From Balamuthia mandrillaris (lineage: Eukaryota > Discosea > Longamoebia > Balamuthiidae): a stretch of 64,000 nt of DNA. The stretch's first letter is position 1; the number at the start of each line of letters is the position of its first letter. The notes under the pieces were generated by a model. It saw only the letters and a program-made list of their open reading frames with translations. It was not told where the DNA came from and searched no databases. The position numbers and the translations under genes were made by a program. The stretch is taken from positions 62,001 to 126,000 of the forward strand of contig JAVKOQ010000089.1 in the NCBI GenBank assembly GCA_031835245.1, in the 5' to 3' direction. Shown here one piece after another: positions 37,601-48,253 of the stretch.

Positions 37601-38146
37601 TTTGGGACATCCTCTTCTTCCTCTTCTTCTATCTTTGGCACTTCCTCTTCTTCCACCACTTCCGCCAGCCCGTTCTCCTCGTTCTTATCTGCAGCAGCTT
37701 CGGGCTCCGTTCCAGCGCCTTCTTTCGGCTCCACAACCCCTATTTCTAATGCTGCACCAACCACAACAACACCCAAGTTTGGAGCTCCTAGTTTTGGGAC
37801 GCCAAGCTTTGGATCCACTGGCTTTGGCGGAGGTGCAGCTGGTGCTCCCGCAGCATTCGGCAAACCAAGCTTCGGTGTCTCTGGGTTTGGTTCAACAGCT
37901 GCTTCCCCTTCTGCTGCCCCAAGCGGAGGAAGTAAACCATTGTTTGGCGGTGCTTCTACTGGAGGAGGTTTCGCACAGTTTGCAACCAGCGGCGGCGCTT
38001 CTTCAGGATTTGCTGGTGTTGCAGCACAACCACAACCTTCTTCTGGAGGCGGCTTTGCTAGTTTAGTATCGGGATCGCAACCTGCTGCTGGTAGCGGTAA
38101 TGCTCCTGGCGGCGGAGGCGATATATGGAGTGCTATTCGCAAGTAA
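31670..38146 (+). CDS. NUP214: Nup214/Nup159-like FG nucleoporin
   Basis: Cytoplasmic-face nuclear pore protein of the mRNA-export platform. Five exons: 31670-31702, 31782-32132, 32311-34473, 34568-34805 and 34938-38146, giving about 1,997 aa. The N-terminus is a beta-propeller (FSSDELLLALCHFRNIRFYS, SFAWSPSSPTTYFALTAEGH, WSPMGKLLACGCASGEVVLL, and LLCFTDVGVLSAFAFV near its end). Then come a first FG region (FSFSS, SLFG), a coiled-coil segment (SLFEEQIASFEETLQE across FTDELIEMADERSTNLS to IESLSSQVESNIAQVDKHL), a charged, disordered region, a second FG region, an acidic patch and a final GLFG/SLFG/FG-rich tail. This propeller-FG-coil-FG order differs slightly from animal Nup214, where the FG block is C-terminal. 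Low-complexity codons are kept in one frame for over 3 kb, which supports the model. Confidence 0.88.
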
Positions 38147-38193
38147 ATAATGGTAATAACATGCTTTTTATTCTCTCACACTACTCTCTCACA

Positions 38194-38485
38194 TTACTTA
38201 GAAGAGGAGGTATGAAGAGGAGGATGTTTGTGTGGGTTCATGACCAGAAAGAGGGCACGCATAATGTCTGAGAGAGTTACTACTCCTGTGACTCTGTTCT
38301 CATCATCTAAAGAGAGGCTTAGTTTTTAGAGAGACGGAGGGAGGGAGAGAGGGGGAAAGGAGGGCGGGAGAACAAACCAATGACCCACACTCTGTGGGCT
38401 CTAGTCTTGGCCAACTTGGAGATGATGTGCTTTAGCTTCGTCTGTTGAGTGCAACAACACAGTTCTTCCTGTTTTTGTTTCGCAA

Positions 38486-38525
<40 letters not shown>

Positions 38526-39703
38526 TGAGAGTGAGGGTAGGAGGGAAGTTAGAGCAGATGTAACACAGGCAAGAAGAAAGAAGAAAGAAAAGTGGACCTG
38601 CTGTACGTGATGAGCTTCCACAAACTCCATCACAGGAAGCTGCAACGTATCATACATGTTGGAGGAGGCCGGATTCAACCCCCTCAAATCCCCTGCAGAG
38701 AGCTCCCCACAAAGTTTTCCTTCGTCATCCACAATAGGAACGGCCTCCACCAGGTTTTTCGCCATCAATTCAAAGGCCTCCAAAGCCGTGCTCTCTCCTT
38801 TACGAACGGAGAGAGGAAGCGAGTCATTGTGACTGTTAATACTGTGATCGTTGTTGCGATTGCCAGCGAGTTTGAGCTCCAGCAAAGTGTTCTCACCAGC
38901 CGAGGCGAGAGCTTCTTGTTTGTGCTTCCACAGAAAACGAACGATGGAGGATTGGCTGAGAACGTTTACAACGATGAGAGAGCGGTGGGCATGATCTTCG
39001 TTGTGGCTGCTTTCGCTTGCTGCGCGAACCACTGGGAGACGATGGATGCCTCTGGTGAAGAGCTCCATGGCGTGAAAGAGGGAGAGCTCCTCCTCCATCG
39101 GCAGAAAGACGTCCACGGTAGATAAGTCTGATAGCGAAAGGTGTACATGTAAGTTGACGAGGAAGAATGAAAGAAAGAAAAGAAAGAAAGGAAAGAAAGC
39201 AACGACAAGAAAGAATGAAAGAATGAAAGAAACTACAAGAAAGAACGAAGCAAAGAAAAAAAAATAATAGAAAAAACGGAAATAGGGAAAGACAAGAAAG
39301 ATAACGAACTGAGTACACTGCCAACAGGTTTGGAACAAAACTTCCACTCGGCGCGTTCCTTGTCGTGGTGGTGGTCTTTATTCGTTTTGAAGGTGAGCAC
39401 CGAGTGGACCAGGATGTCCATCACGTCGATCATGCCTTTGTAGTCCATGTGTTCACTGTCCCAAACGGGCATCGAGAGGATTCTGTGGCGACTCAGAAGC
39501 TTCAAAAAAACAATAAATAAGACCAAAAAAAAATTTGACATGGAAGAAAAGCAGGGAGGAAAAAATGGTACTTCAAGAGCTTCCTCTGTGGTAGACTGTG
39601 CGCTGATGCTTATGATGCTACGTTCTGGAAGGATGCTCTGAATGGTGGTCCCTTGCAAGAGCTCTCGTAACCGAGAGTTCGCATTGCTGTTCTTTCTCAT
39701 CAT
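38194..39703 (-). CDS. CBS-domain protein, SNF4/AMPK-gamma-like
   Basis: Nucleotide-sensing CBS-pair protein. CBS motifs in order: IISISAQSTTEEALEV with MPVWDSEHMDYKGMIDVMDI; VDVFLPMEEELSLFHAMELF with GIHRLPVVR and VLSQSSIVRFLWKH; ALEAFELMAKNLVEAVPIVD with GKLCGELSAGDLRGL; and ISKLAKTRAHRVWVIG with a last short exon DDENRVTGVVTLSDIMRALF. Four CBS motifs and the layout suit the AMPK gamma/SNF4 family; binding residues were not assigned. The stop (38194) is 48 bp from the convergent nucleoporin stop. A GA run in one intron (38489-38522) is CT on the coding strand. Confidence 0.85.
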
Positions 39704-40045
39704 TTTTTCTTTTTTGGCCTCTTTTTTTCTTTCTTTTCGCTGGAGTCGATCACCAGTTCGACTCCCACCGACAACAATTCAATTTTTCTCCATCATTATT
39801 GTCGGTTCGATCCCCGTTGCCCGCAAGTTTGTTTGTTGTAGACACCATCCCCGGTTCGAATCTCGTTGTCTGCATGCCATTTTTTTAAAAGCAACAATGG
39901 CTACATTGGAGATGCAATAATTTTTTCATTTTTTCATTTTCGATAAAATAAATAAAAAGAAAAGAAGAAAAAAAAGAGTAGTGGTGGTGGGAGCAGCGGT
40001 CGATTGAAGGGATTTGGACGACCACAAAAAAAAATAGTAATCAAA
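39704..40045. promoter_or_regulatory. Divergent promoter with three B-box-like cores
   Basis: Between the CBS gene (-) and calcineurin A (+). Contains AGTTCGACTCC (39755), GGTTCGATCCC (39804) and GGTTCGAATCT (39853), each exactly 49 bp apart; see the repeat entry. The rest is AT-rich with A and T runs. Confidence 0.5.
39741..39895 (+). repeat. Degenerate 49-bp tandem repeat with tRNA B-box-like core
   Basis: Three diverged units with period 49. Each begins near (A/G)GTTCGA and the second and third continue with CGTTG(C/T)C(C/T)GCA. The core matches the RNA polymerase III B box GGTTCGANNCC. No A box, tRNA cloverleaf or complete tRNA was found around it. Confidence 0.6.
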
Positions 40046-42561
40046 ATGGAAGGCAGCAGCGACAAGGACAAGGGCAACAAGCCCGCCCAAACCACCACGG
40101 GGAGGGTCATGCCCGAGGTGGTGGAGCCCGTCCGGGGCATCCTCGCCGACTGGTGGCCCGAGGGCGGCACCCCCGACTGCGAGAAGCTGAGGCAGCACTT
40201 CATACGGGAGGGCCGGCTGAGCAAGGCCGACGTGATGAGGATCGTGGAGGGCGCCTCCAAGCTCTTCAGACAGGAGCCTAACGTCTTGGACGTGCCGCAA
40301 CCTGTTACTGGTACCAACAAAAAAAATAATAAGAGTGGAGAGAGAGAGATTCCATTTTGTGGTTTTCATTTTATTTTAAATATTTTTTTGACTTTTTTTT
40401 TTCAACAAACAAAACCAGTATGTGGCGATGTTCATGGACAATATTATGACTTGATGAAGCTGTTTGAAGTTGGAGGCGATCCCAAAGACACACGCTATTT
40501 GTTCCTCGGCGACTATGTGGACAGAGGTAAGGCTACCTTGGTTTTGTTTGTTTTGTTTCTTTTTTCTTCGTTCTCCTTTTCTTCGTTCTCTGCTTTCGTT
40601 TTTCTTGTTCCTTTTCTTCTTCACCCTTCTTTTTATTTGCTTTTTCTTTGCTCTTTTTTTCTTCTTTCTTTCTTTCTTTCTTTTTCCCGTTTGTGTTTTC
40701 GTCATGCTTTCTTTCATCTTGGTAATCGCCTTCACGAAAACCAAACAAATAAAAGGATACTTCTCGGTGGAAGTATTACTGTACCTGTACACCCTGAAGA
40801 TCTGTTATCCTACTACCTTTCACATGCTGCGAGGCAACCACGAGTGCCGCCATCTTACCGCTTATTTCACCTTCAAAGAAGAATGTGAGTTTCTCTTTTC
40901 TGTCTCCTTCTCTCCTATTTCTCTTTTCTTTCTCTTGCTCTTTGGTTGAGGATAATAGAGTGATTAACAAAAATATACAGGTAAGCACAAGTATGGATTG
41001 GACGTATATGAGAAGTGCACAGAGTCATTTGACACTCTTCCTCTTGCTGCTATCATGAACGGCCAGTTCTTGTGCGTACATGGCGGCCTCTCTCCTGACA
41101 TTCACACTGTACATTTTTCCCTTCACTCTTCTCCTTTATCGTTGCTTCTCTCGATTAAAGCTTTTGGTAATTTTGAATAGCTTGAAGACATAAAAGCCAT
41201 CGACAGATTTATGGAGCCTCCACAAAGCGGCCCTCTCTGGTGCGTCTTGTTTATGCGTTTCTCCTTTCATTTCTTTTGAATTAATCAACTTTACTATAGC
41301 GACTTGTTGTGGTCGGATCCAGTGGAACCATTCAATGCTGAGGATGATATTCACTTTGAATACAACGAGACAAGAGGTTGTTCTTACAGCTACGGGTAAG
41401 CCTTTAAATTCTCCCTTTCTTCTGCTCTTCTTTGTTTGTGTTCTCTAATACCAACCTATCATTACTTCCGCAACAAAAGCTTCTCGGCTGCTGTTGAGTT
41501 TTTGGACAATAATGATTTGCTCTCCGTCATTCGCGCTCACGAAGCTCAAGATGAAGGGTATCTCTTTCTCTCTCTCTCTCGCTCGCTCGTGTTCCCTTAC
41601 CGACGTTAAAAACAAAAAGATACCGCATGTATGCGCGCCACCCCAAAACGCAGTTCCCAACGGTGATCACCCTGTTTTCAGCACCAAACTATTTGGATGC
41701 CTACAACAACAAAGGAGCAGTTCTGCGTTACGAGAACACCGTCATGAATATCCGTCAGTTCAATCATTCTCCTCATCCTTACTGGCTACCCAACTTCATG
41801 AACGTCTTCACTTGGTCCATTCCTTTCGTTGCTGAAAAAGGTTTGTTCTTTTTCTTATCATTTAACCTTATTCCGTTCTGTTTTCCGCTTCCTTTATTTG
41901 TTCGTTTACGTTTTCCGTCCCTTTTTCTTTTTCTTTTTCTTTTTGTTCTTCTTTTGTTTTATTAATCAAACACACGGTAGTGGCGGAGAGTTTGCTGGTC
42001 ATTCTCAAGTGTTGCGATGATGAAGAGCAGCCCGTAACAGAGGAGCCGACGGAACTGACGCTTGGTGATGAACGCAAGCAAGTTATCAGGAAGAAGATCC
42101 TTGCCGCTAGTCGCATGTTGAAGATGATGAAGACGTTGAGGTACATTACCCCCCTTTTTTTTTTTAAGCTCTTTCTTCTTGTCTCCTTCCTTCTTTGCTT
42201 TTCCCTTTCTTACTAACAAAATAAACAGAACGGAACACGAGACAATCGTGCAGCTCAAAGCATTTACGCCCGGAAACAAGATTCCACAGGGCCTCCTCGT
42301 TCAAGGACCTACCGCTATACAACACGGTTCGTTTTCCCATTCTCTCTCTCTCTCTCTCTCTCTGTATCTCTTGTCGTTTCTTTCGTTCTTTCTTCTCTTC
42401 TGCTCTGCCTTTGTGTAGTTTCACTCCTTCGCTCAAAAATTTTGTTGTTGGTGTTTTCAACAGCAATTGGAGACTTCCAAGCCGCAAAGAAGATAGACGT
42501 GGTGAACGAGCGCAGACCAAACGACGAGGAAGTGGCTGCTGCCGATGGACGATCGACCTAA
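40046..42561 (+). CDS. PPP3C: Calcineurin A (PP2B catalytic subunit)
   Basis: Ca2+/calmodulin-dependent Ser/Thr phosphatase. About ten exons: 40046-40310, 40419-40526, 40757-40884 and onward. Catalytic motifs present: [57 protein letters not shown] and [16 protein letters not shown]. The calcineurin-specific part follows: [40 protein letters not shown] (calcineurin B-binding helix), [14 protein letters not shown] (calmodulin-binding region) and [19 protein letters not shown]. The autoinhibitory tail is short and ends DGRST. The first exon is strongly GC3-biased. Introns are T-rich with a CT run near 42342. Convergent/divergent neighbours give no functional hint. Confidence 0.95.
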
Positions 42562-42728
42562 AACAAAAAAAAAAGCAAACAAAAAAATATATCATAAACA
42601 GCGAAATGCTTTTGGGCGCTCTGTTCCGCAGCGTTGTTGTTGAAGTTTGTACGAAGAAAAAGAAATAACAAAAATTCCAGCATGACGACATGAAAAATAA
42701 TTTTCGTGACGTCTTGAGACAAAATTAG

Positions 42729-43806
42729 ATGGGTAACGCATTACCGATAAAACAGTCAAACATAAAATACTTTAAGAAAGAGAGAGACAGGAAGATGGCC
42801 GAAGAACAACCTCCGCAGAACAACGTGGTTGTTGTCCAGGAGGATAAGGAGCAACTGCTGATATCCATCGCCGAAGCGGAAGAGGGAGCTGTGGTGGAAG
42901 ACTTTGGTCCGTTCGTAGCCGCCGGTATCGGAAGCGCTTCCGCCTCCCAACAAGCACCGAGCGAAGAAGAACAACCGAGCGAGCAGGAGAGCAATGTAAT
43001 CGAATCTGTACGAAAAGAATATGAAGTACGCATTTTTGTTTTTGTTTTTTGTAAGTTGAAAAATCTCTGAAACGAAAAAACAAACAACAACAAATAATAG
43101 GAATGGTTAAAGAAAATGGAGGAAGAAAAAGGGCCGATGCGACTGAAGGAGCATCATGCCTTTGTCCCTCGTCACCTCTTTCAAAAACTGTTGGACGAAC
43201 GACGGAAGGAACAATCAAACGAGAAAGAGAAGGAACAGAGCGAGAAGAATGAGAACAACAACACGGGGAAGAAGGAGAAAGAGGAAGAGGAAGAGAAGGA
43301 AGATGAGCAGGAACAACGTCGCAGAAAGATCAAAGAAATCATGGAAAAGCGCCACACTTCGGTGGTCGTTCCTCCTTCTGCTCCTTCATCACGAAATAAT
43401 CCTACTTCTTCGACTCCGTCTTCTTCTTCTTCTGGATTTTGGTGGTGGTGGGACTCTTTGTTTGGACCTGAACAACAACCACAACAGCGACAGCAAACTT
43501 CTTCAAAGGTTAGTAATCCCTCTTCACAACACAAATTTTGGAATCAGAAGAAAGAAGAAAGAAGAAAGAAGAGACTAACCCAGAAAACCCAAAAAGGCGA
43601 TACCACGATCAAAGCACCATACCCGACTGCCAACAAAAGAAGAGCTAGAGGCTTATCGCCAAGAGATAGAGAGAAGAGAGAGATTGAGAGAGGAACACGA
43701 AAACACAGAAGACAGCACCAAACCGCTTATCCTCTCCCTCGATCCGCCTCAACGAGAACGTCAGCGGCAACAACAGCCCGATCAGCCGGAATGTATTTTG
43801 AGTTAA
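42729..43806 (+). CDS. Unknown charged coiled-coil protein
   Basis: Three exons. Exon 1 (MGNALPIKQSNIKYFKKERD or internal MAEEQPPQNN at 42795) has an acidic stretch. Exon 2 begins EWLKKMEEEKGPMRLKEHHA and continues into Lys/Glu-rich coil (EQRRRKIKEIMEKRH) and a WWWWDSLFG motif. Exon 3 begins after AAAAAG at about 43596 and reads AIPRSKHHTRLPTKEELEAY, QEIERRERLREEHE, ending PDQPECILS. That acceptor restores a protein-like frame in phase 0 with the GTTAGT donor at about 43509. Family not recognised. An N-terminal Gly2 could be myristoylated, but Pro6 is unfavourable. The stop lies 41 bp from the convergent gene's stop. Confidence 0.65.
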
Positions 43807-43847
43807 AGAAAGTATCAGTAACGAAAAGAAGAAGAAGAAGAATCTGT

Positions 43848-45801
43848 TTAGGCGTTGGTGGGAATGGTTTGTTGTTGCAGTTTGTTGGCGGCATTCATAC
43901 GGGCTTGTTCTTTGGCATTCCAGCGCAACCATTTTTCCCAACCTGGTCTTGACTTTTTTTGCTCATTCTTCTCGTCCTTTTTAACGTGTAAAGAACCAAG
44001 AACATGAGCATAAGAGCATAAAGAGCGAGAGAAAGGAAGGAGAAGAGTCCTTTAAAGAGGGACGGAAGAAAAGTTACCTCCATTTTAGTGACTGGGGGAG
44101 GAGCTAAATGGACCTGCTTCTCCACTTGGCTTGTGGCGTCTATTTGTGACAGGACCTGGCGGGCAGTGACAATAGGGTAAGGGGACAGTGGAGGCTTCGA
44201 ATGTATAATTGTCTGTTGTAATGTTGATGTATCCTGCTGCTAAACATCTCGTTAGACCACCAATGGGACAAACCAAAGTAAAACAAACCTGTGATGAAGG
44301 TTCCGAAGAATTGAAAGCGTCATCGATGATGGAAGTTGCCGAAATCATCCAGCGAGCATCCTCAAACTCCCCGAATGGTCGTGGTGTTCCCTTCCACACT
44401 TTACTTGGGAGGTGATTATTCTGATGATGAATTGCTGGAGTGGCGGTTACAGGAGCGACATGGGGCTTTGGCTTCACAAGCGAAGGTTTTCTTGCTCTAG
44501 GTCTTGGAGTTGCTGCGGTTGCCAAGGTGATGCCAAAACTTTCAGATGGTGATTGTTCTGCCAAAGATAATGGGGCTGGAGATGCCGACCTAAAATTTTG
44601 CGAATGTTTCACTTGACCCAACGCAGTAGGAGCAATTTCTCGTGGTTGAGGGATGGGTTGCGGCAGCGGGGGGACGGTCTGCATCGGGTCTGTCTCCTCT
44701 TGTCCATTCTCACTCTCTAAGGCCTGCTCGTTGCTTGCAACTTGAAGGTTATCCTTTGGTGTATGTTGAGGTGTGAGAAGCAAAGAGTTGGTAGCTGTGT
44801 GGGTGGTAAACGGCGCGAAGTGGAACGCAGAATGGGGAAGAGGACTGAGAGAGGACGGCGATGTTTGGAAGAAGGCGAAAGGAGAGGGGGTGTCTTGGTT
44901 ATTTGGAACGAGAAGGCAAGGTGCTTGGTAAGGATGATAGTAGAATGGCTGAGTAACCGGTGCGCTTCTGAAGGGAATCGAGAAATTTTCCGCTTCAGAT
45001 GGTGACGGCGAAACCATCGATGATGACGATGAAGTGGAAGAAAAGTTAGGTCTAGAATTAGGAAAGAATGTCGCGGGTGGCAATCTCTCTAAGCTGAGCC
45101 CATCTCCTGCGTTGTCGTGCTTATCAATTCCCACTAGAGAAGGAGGCGTAGCAGGCGCAAACAAAGCTGATGAAAGAGAGGAGTCCTGAGGTTTTGGCGG
45201 ATCTGATAACAGCAAAGGTTTCATCTTAGGGAACAGTTGCTTTTTTTCCTGGGCCTGCTGCTCAGCATAGGGCTTGTACTGCTTCAGCACTTCCAAGAAG
45301 TTGCGATTGATGTCATTCGTTGCTCCGAGCCTGATCCCGCTCTTTTGCTGCTTTTTCCTCTTCTTGTCTCTTCTCTTCTTCTTCTCTTTCTTTTTCTTCT
45401 TTTGATGCACTTTGAGAGATTCCTGTTGAAACAGAGTCAAAAAAAAGTACAAGCGACGACAAGGAGCTAAAGAAACGTACTTGCATGGCGTATATGCGCT
45501 TTGTGAGCCTGCTCAGACGACCCGTACGAGGCCTGCTACCATCAGTTGCTGGCTGTGGCGCTGCGCCGTCACCATTCTCCGCATTGCCCTCATGTTGCTT
45601 ATCCTCGCAGTGAAGCGTAGGGTCCACGCATACAATCGCCCTCGAGCTTCTATCCAAGTCACAAAAGCAAGAAATAAAATAACCGTTCTAACACAACAAA
45701 GAGAGAGAGAGAGAGAGAACATGCCTGCAATGAGGTAACGAAAAGGAGTGATCCGAGTTCTCCCTTTCCCTGTACTCCACCTGCAAGACGTACTTGTCCA
45801 T
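43848..45801 (-). CDS. Unknown Pro/Ser-rich protein
   Basis: Five exons by phase. Exon 1 is MDKYVLQVEYRERENSDHSF, exon 2 is RAIVCVDPTLHCEDKQ through RLSRLTKRIYAMQ, and exon 3 is a Lys-rich block (KKKKKEKKKRRDKKRKKQQK) followed by NFLEVLKQYKPYAEQQAQEK and about 300 Pro/Ser/Thr-rich residues, ending FGEFEDARWMISATSIIDDA. Exon 4 is QDTSTLQQTIIHSKPPLSPY to PPPVTKME and exon 5 is RPGWEKWLRWNAKEQARMNA to IPTNA. The two Trp-rich ends are probably functional short motifs in a disordered protein. The first intron fits a GC-AG splice (AG/GCATGT). No known family; a nuclear role is suggested only by the basic block. Confidence 0.65.
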
Positions 45802-46500
45802 CTCCCTCCCTCTCTGTGTCCGCTTCCCCTCGCTACTCTTTTTATATTCGTCTTTCTTTTTTTCGTTTTTAACTTTTGTCACATCTGTGTTTTTTTTGCT
45901 CCACTCAACAATGAGAGGATTGCGGGGAAACTTGGGGCGCCGTGCGGTCCTCTGCCGCAGGAAAGACGGGAAGATTATTTGCATTTGTTTTTGGCGGGAA
46001 CGCTTCTGATTGGAGGAGGTCCATCGCCATGGATTCTTTTTTTGCTACTCGATTGGGGAGGGTTTTTGTAGAAAAGTTTGAAGAGAGAAGAGAGTAGCAA
46101 GAGAGCGAGCGGAGGAGCCTCAGTTTTGTTTTTTCTTTGTTGGCATGCGTTAGGGCTACTGCTACGCGTTTTGTCCCTTGGTCACGCCTACGATTTGTGT
46201 GCTTTCTTGGTTCTTGATTCTGTTCATCTTTGGCTCGACCCGCTGGTGGTAACGTACGTTATCGCAATCTCTCTCTACGTGCTACTTGATTCAGCGTGGT
46301 TACCCTTCTCTCTCTCGCCTCTGCTCCATCGCCACTGTGTTTCTACCGATTCCGTCTCGTCATCACCCTCCTCTACTTCATCTCCTCCCTCCATCCCATC
46401 ACTTGGCACAGTAACTGGTAGCAAACAAAACGCGTCTCTCAACTCGACAGCCTCTTGTGCTTTGTGCTACTCGTTTTTCTTTTCCTTCGACTCCCCTCGG
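45802..46500. promoter_or_regulatory. Divergent upstream region with E2F-like site
   Basis: An open plus-strand frame of Leu/Ser-rich composition reaches back to 46078 but has no ATG before 46501, so it is treated as 5' UTR. TTTTTGGCGGGAACGC at about 45988 is a good E2F-like site, fitting a cell-cycle gene downstream. Confidence 0.5.
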
Positions 46501-47690
46501 ATGTCTTCTTATCCTCCTCCTTTGATGGAACACCTGCGGCATCTTTCTTCTCCTTCCCATCATGCGTCGCCTTCTGCTGCTCCTACTACGGTTTTCGCCA
46601 GCGGATCTGCTCGTTTGAAACGAAAGGCAGCACCAATCTTCATCGAGGAAGAGCTTGATAGCAGGAGCCTCCAAGGGCTGAAGCTGCTTAAACTGCCAAG
46701 GAAAGAAGGAGTGGGAGCGTCGTTATCGTCCTCTTTATCATCCTCTTCCAAGCAGTCGCTTCATTCCTCATGGCTGCGAAACGAAAAACATGCTGGTCGC
46801 GACGAAGAGAACGAGGACGTCATGGTGCTTGTTCCAGCTACTCCAGAGCCACCGCTTCGGACGGCGAACTTGATGCAGAAGAGGCGCGATGCTGAAGGTC
46901 ACAATACGCACTACGATTACTTGATGGTGTTCAAGCAGCTCTGCGAAAAGCATTCGAGTTCGTAGATGTTCTCTCTTCTCGGTCTGCTTCCCGTAAACTA
47001 ACCAAAGTTTTGTAAAAACAAAAAAACATTCAGAGTTTCTGCATGACAGTTTGATCGTGGATAGGTACCTCATCGCTGTCGTGTATATTCTCTTGCGCAG
47101 GGCTCGGCTTTCTCTTACGGGCTTCTTGAAGGATCGCTATCTTTTTTATGGGCTCTTCTTAGCCCTGGGTATGTAGTCACCTCTGTCATCAAGAAACTTG
47201 CTAACTGTGAAAACAAACAGAAACAGAAGAAGATCTAGCCGGAAACGTGGATGAGTTGATAGATTACTGCATTGGAAAGTTCCCTGTGATGGAAGACGAA
47301 CATGAAGACGACAAAGGCCATCAGGAAGAAAAACGAAGAAAACAGTTAGCCACGTGGAAAGCCAACCTGACAAGGTTTCAAGTGGGCAAGAACAGGCTAT
47401 GGAAACGTCTTGGCCTCCGCACTTGGGTTTCCCGTGAACTCTGTGAGCGGTGCCTCCTGGAAGTAGACAAATGGTTCGGCTCTTCCTTCACCATCTTCCA
47501 AAAGACGAGATACTCTATGGACTTGTGCCAGCTCTATGAGATGGAGAGCAAGTTGCGAGACGAGAATGATGAAGAAAATGAAGAGGAGGAGGAAGAGGAG
47601 GACAGTGGATTCTCTTCGTATTCATTCTCGGATCTAGAGGAGGATGAGAGTGAGAGCATCGCGGACCCTGGCAACAACAACACCAACTAA
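46501..47690 (+). CDS. SPDY: Speedy/RINGO-type cyclin-like CDK activator
   Basis: Speedy/RINGO proteins bind and activate CDK1/2 with a single cyclin-like box and need no T-loop phosphorylation (animal knowledge). Exon 1 is a disordered N-terminus ending THYDYLMVFKQLCEKHS. Exon 2 (about 47035-47168) reads FLHDSLIVDRYLIAVVYILL, RRARLSLTGFLKDRYLFYGL, FLALE. Exon 3 continues TEEDLAGNVDELIDY, then FQVGKNRLWKRLGLRTWVSR, ELCERCLLEVDKWF and an acidic tail. These match the Speedy box: the DKYLLAMVLVYFKRAGL helix, FFxALYLANxxEED, and LRDxxWxxxxYRAxVSRxxCxEV. Phases agree across both introns. An insertion rich in Glu/Lys follows the EED region. Start MSSYPPPL chosen; MEHLRHL (46525) is possible. Confidence 0.78.
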
Positions 47691-47741
47691 CGATCGTGTT
47701 CTTTTCTTTCGTTTTTCGAAAAATTAAATTGTGTGGAGGGA

Positions 47742-47791
<50 letters not shown>

Positions 47792-47793
47792 GG

Positions 47794-47825
<32 letters not shown>

Positions 47826-48253
47826 GAGAGAAAGCGAGAACCGAATGGAGAGGAGGAGAGACAGAGGGACAGAGAGATGAGAGAGGAGACACTTGCTTTC
47901 GTTGAAAGATTGAAGTTTAATGTACGAAAGTGAGTAACACAAAAAAATATAAAGAAAAACAAGCATAGAGTTTTTGAGCGGTAGAAGCGTTGGTTCCGGT
48001 TGGAGGGGGTTGGGAAGTTGAAAGGGGGAAAATGAGTTGCAAGACGAGCAGGTCGAAAAAACTGTTCCTCCAAAACCAAATGATATTTGGTGGTGTTTCC
48101 TTTCCTCTTGTGTTCTCTCCTTTTCCTCCTCTCATCCATGATTCTCACCTTCCTCTTCCATCTTCCAACCACCCCCCCTGTTTTTTTTTAGTCCTTGTAG
48201 TTTCATCCTCCTCCTCCTCATCCAAATAACATTATCTCGCCCCAATGTATCCA
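47691..48253. other. Intergenic region with long GA tract
   Basis: Convergent 3' ends. A GA/GAGG tract fills 47742-47835. No gene supported. Unlike the intronic runs, this tract is purine-rich on the strand of the gene before it. Confidence 0.5.

Noticed and set aside
39741-39895. Three tRNA genes
   Set aside because: Spacing of 49 bp is too short for tRNAs and there is no A box or anticodon arm; kept as a B-box-like repeat.
42729-42760. N-myristoylation of MGNALPIK protein
   Set aside because: Pro at position 6 instead of Ser/Thr makes it unlikely; the start itself is uncertain.
46078-46500. N-terminal extension of the RINGO frame
   Set aside because: Begins at TTG, with no ATG until 46501; Leu/Ser-rich composition looks like translated UTR.
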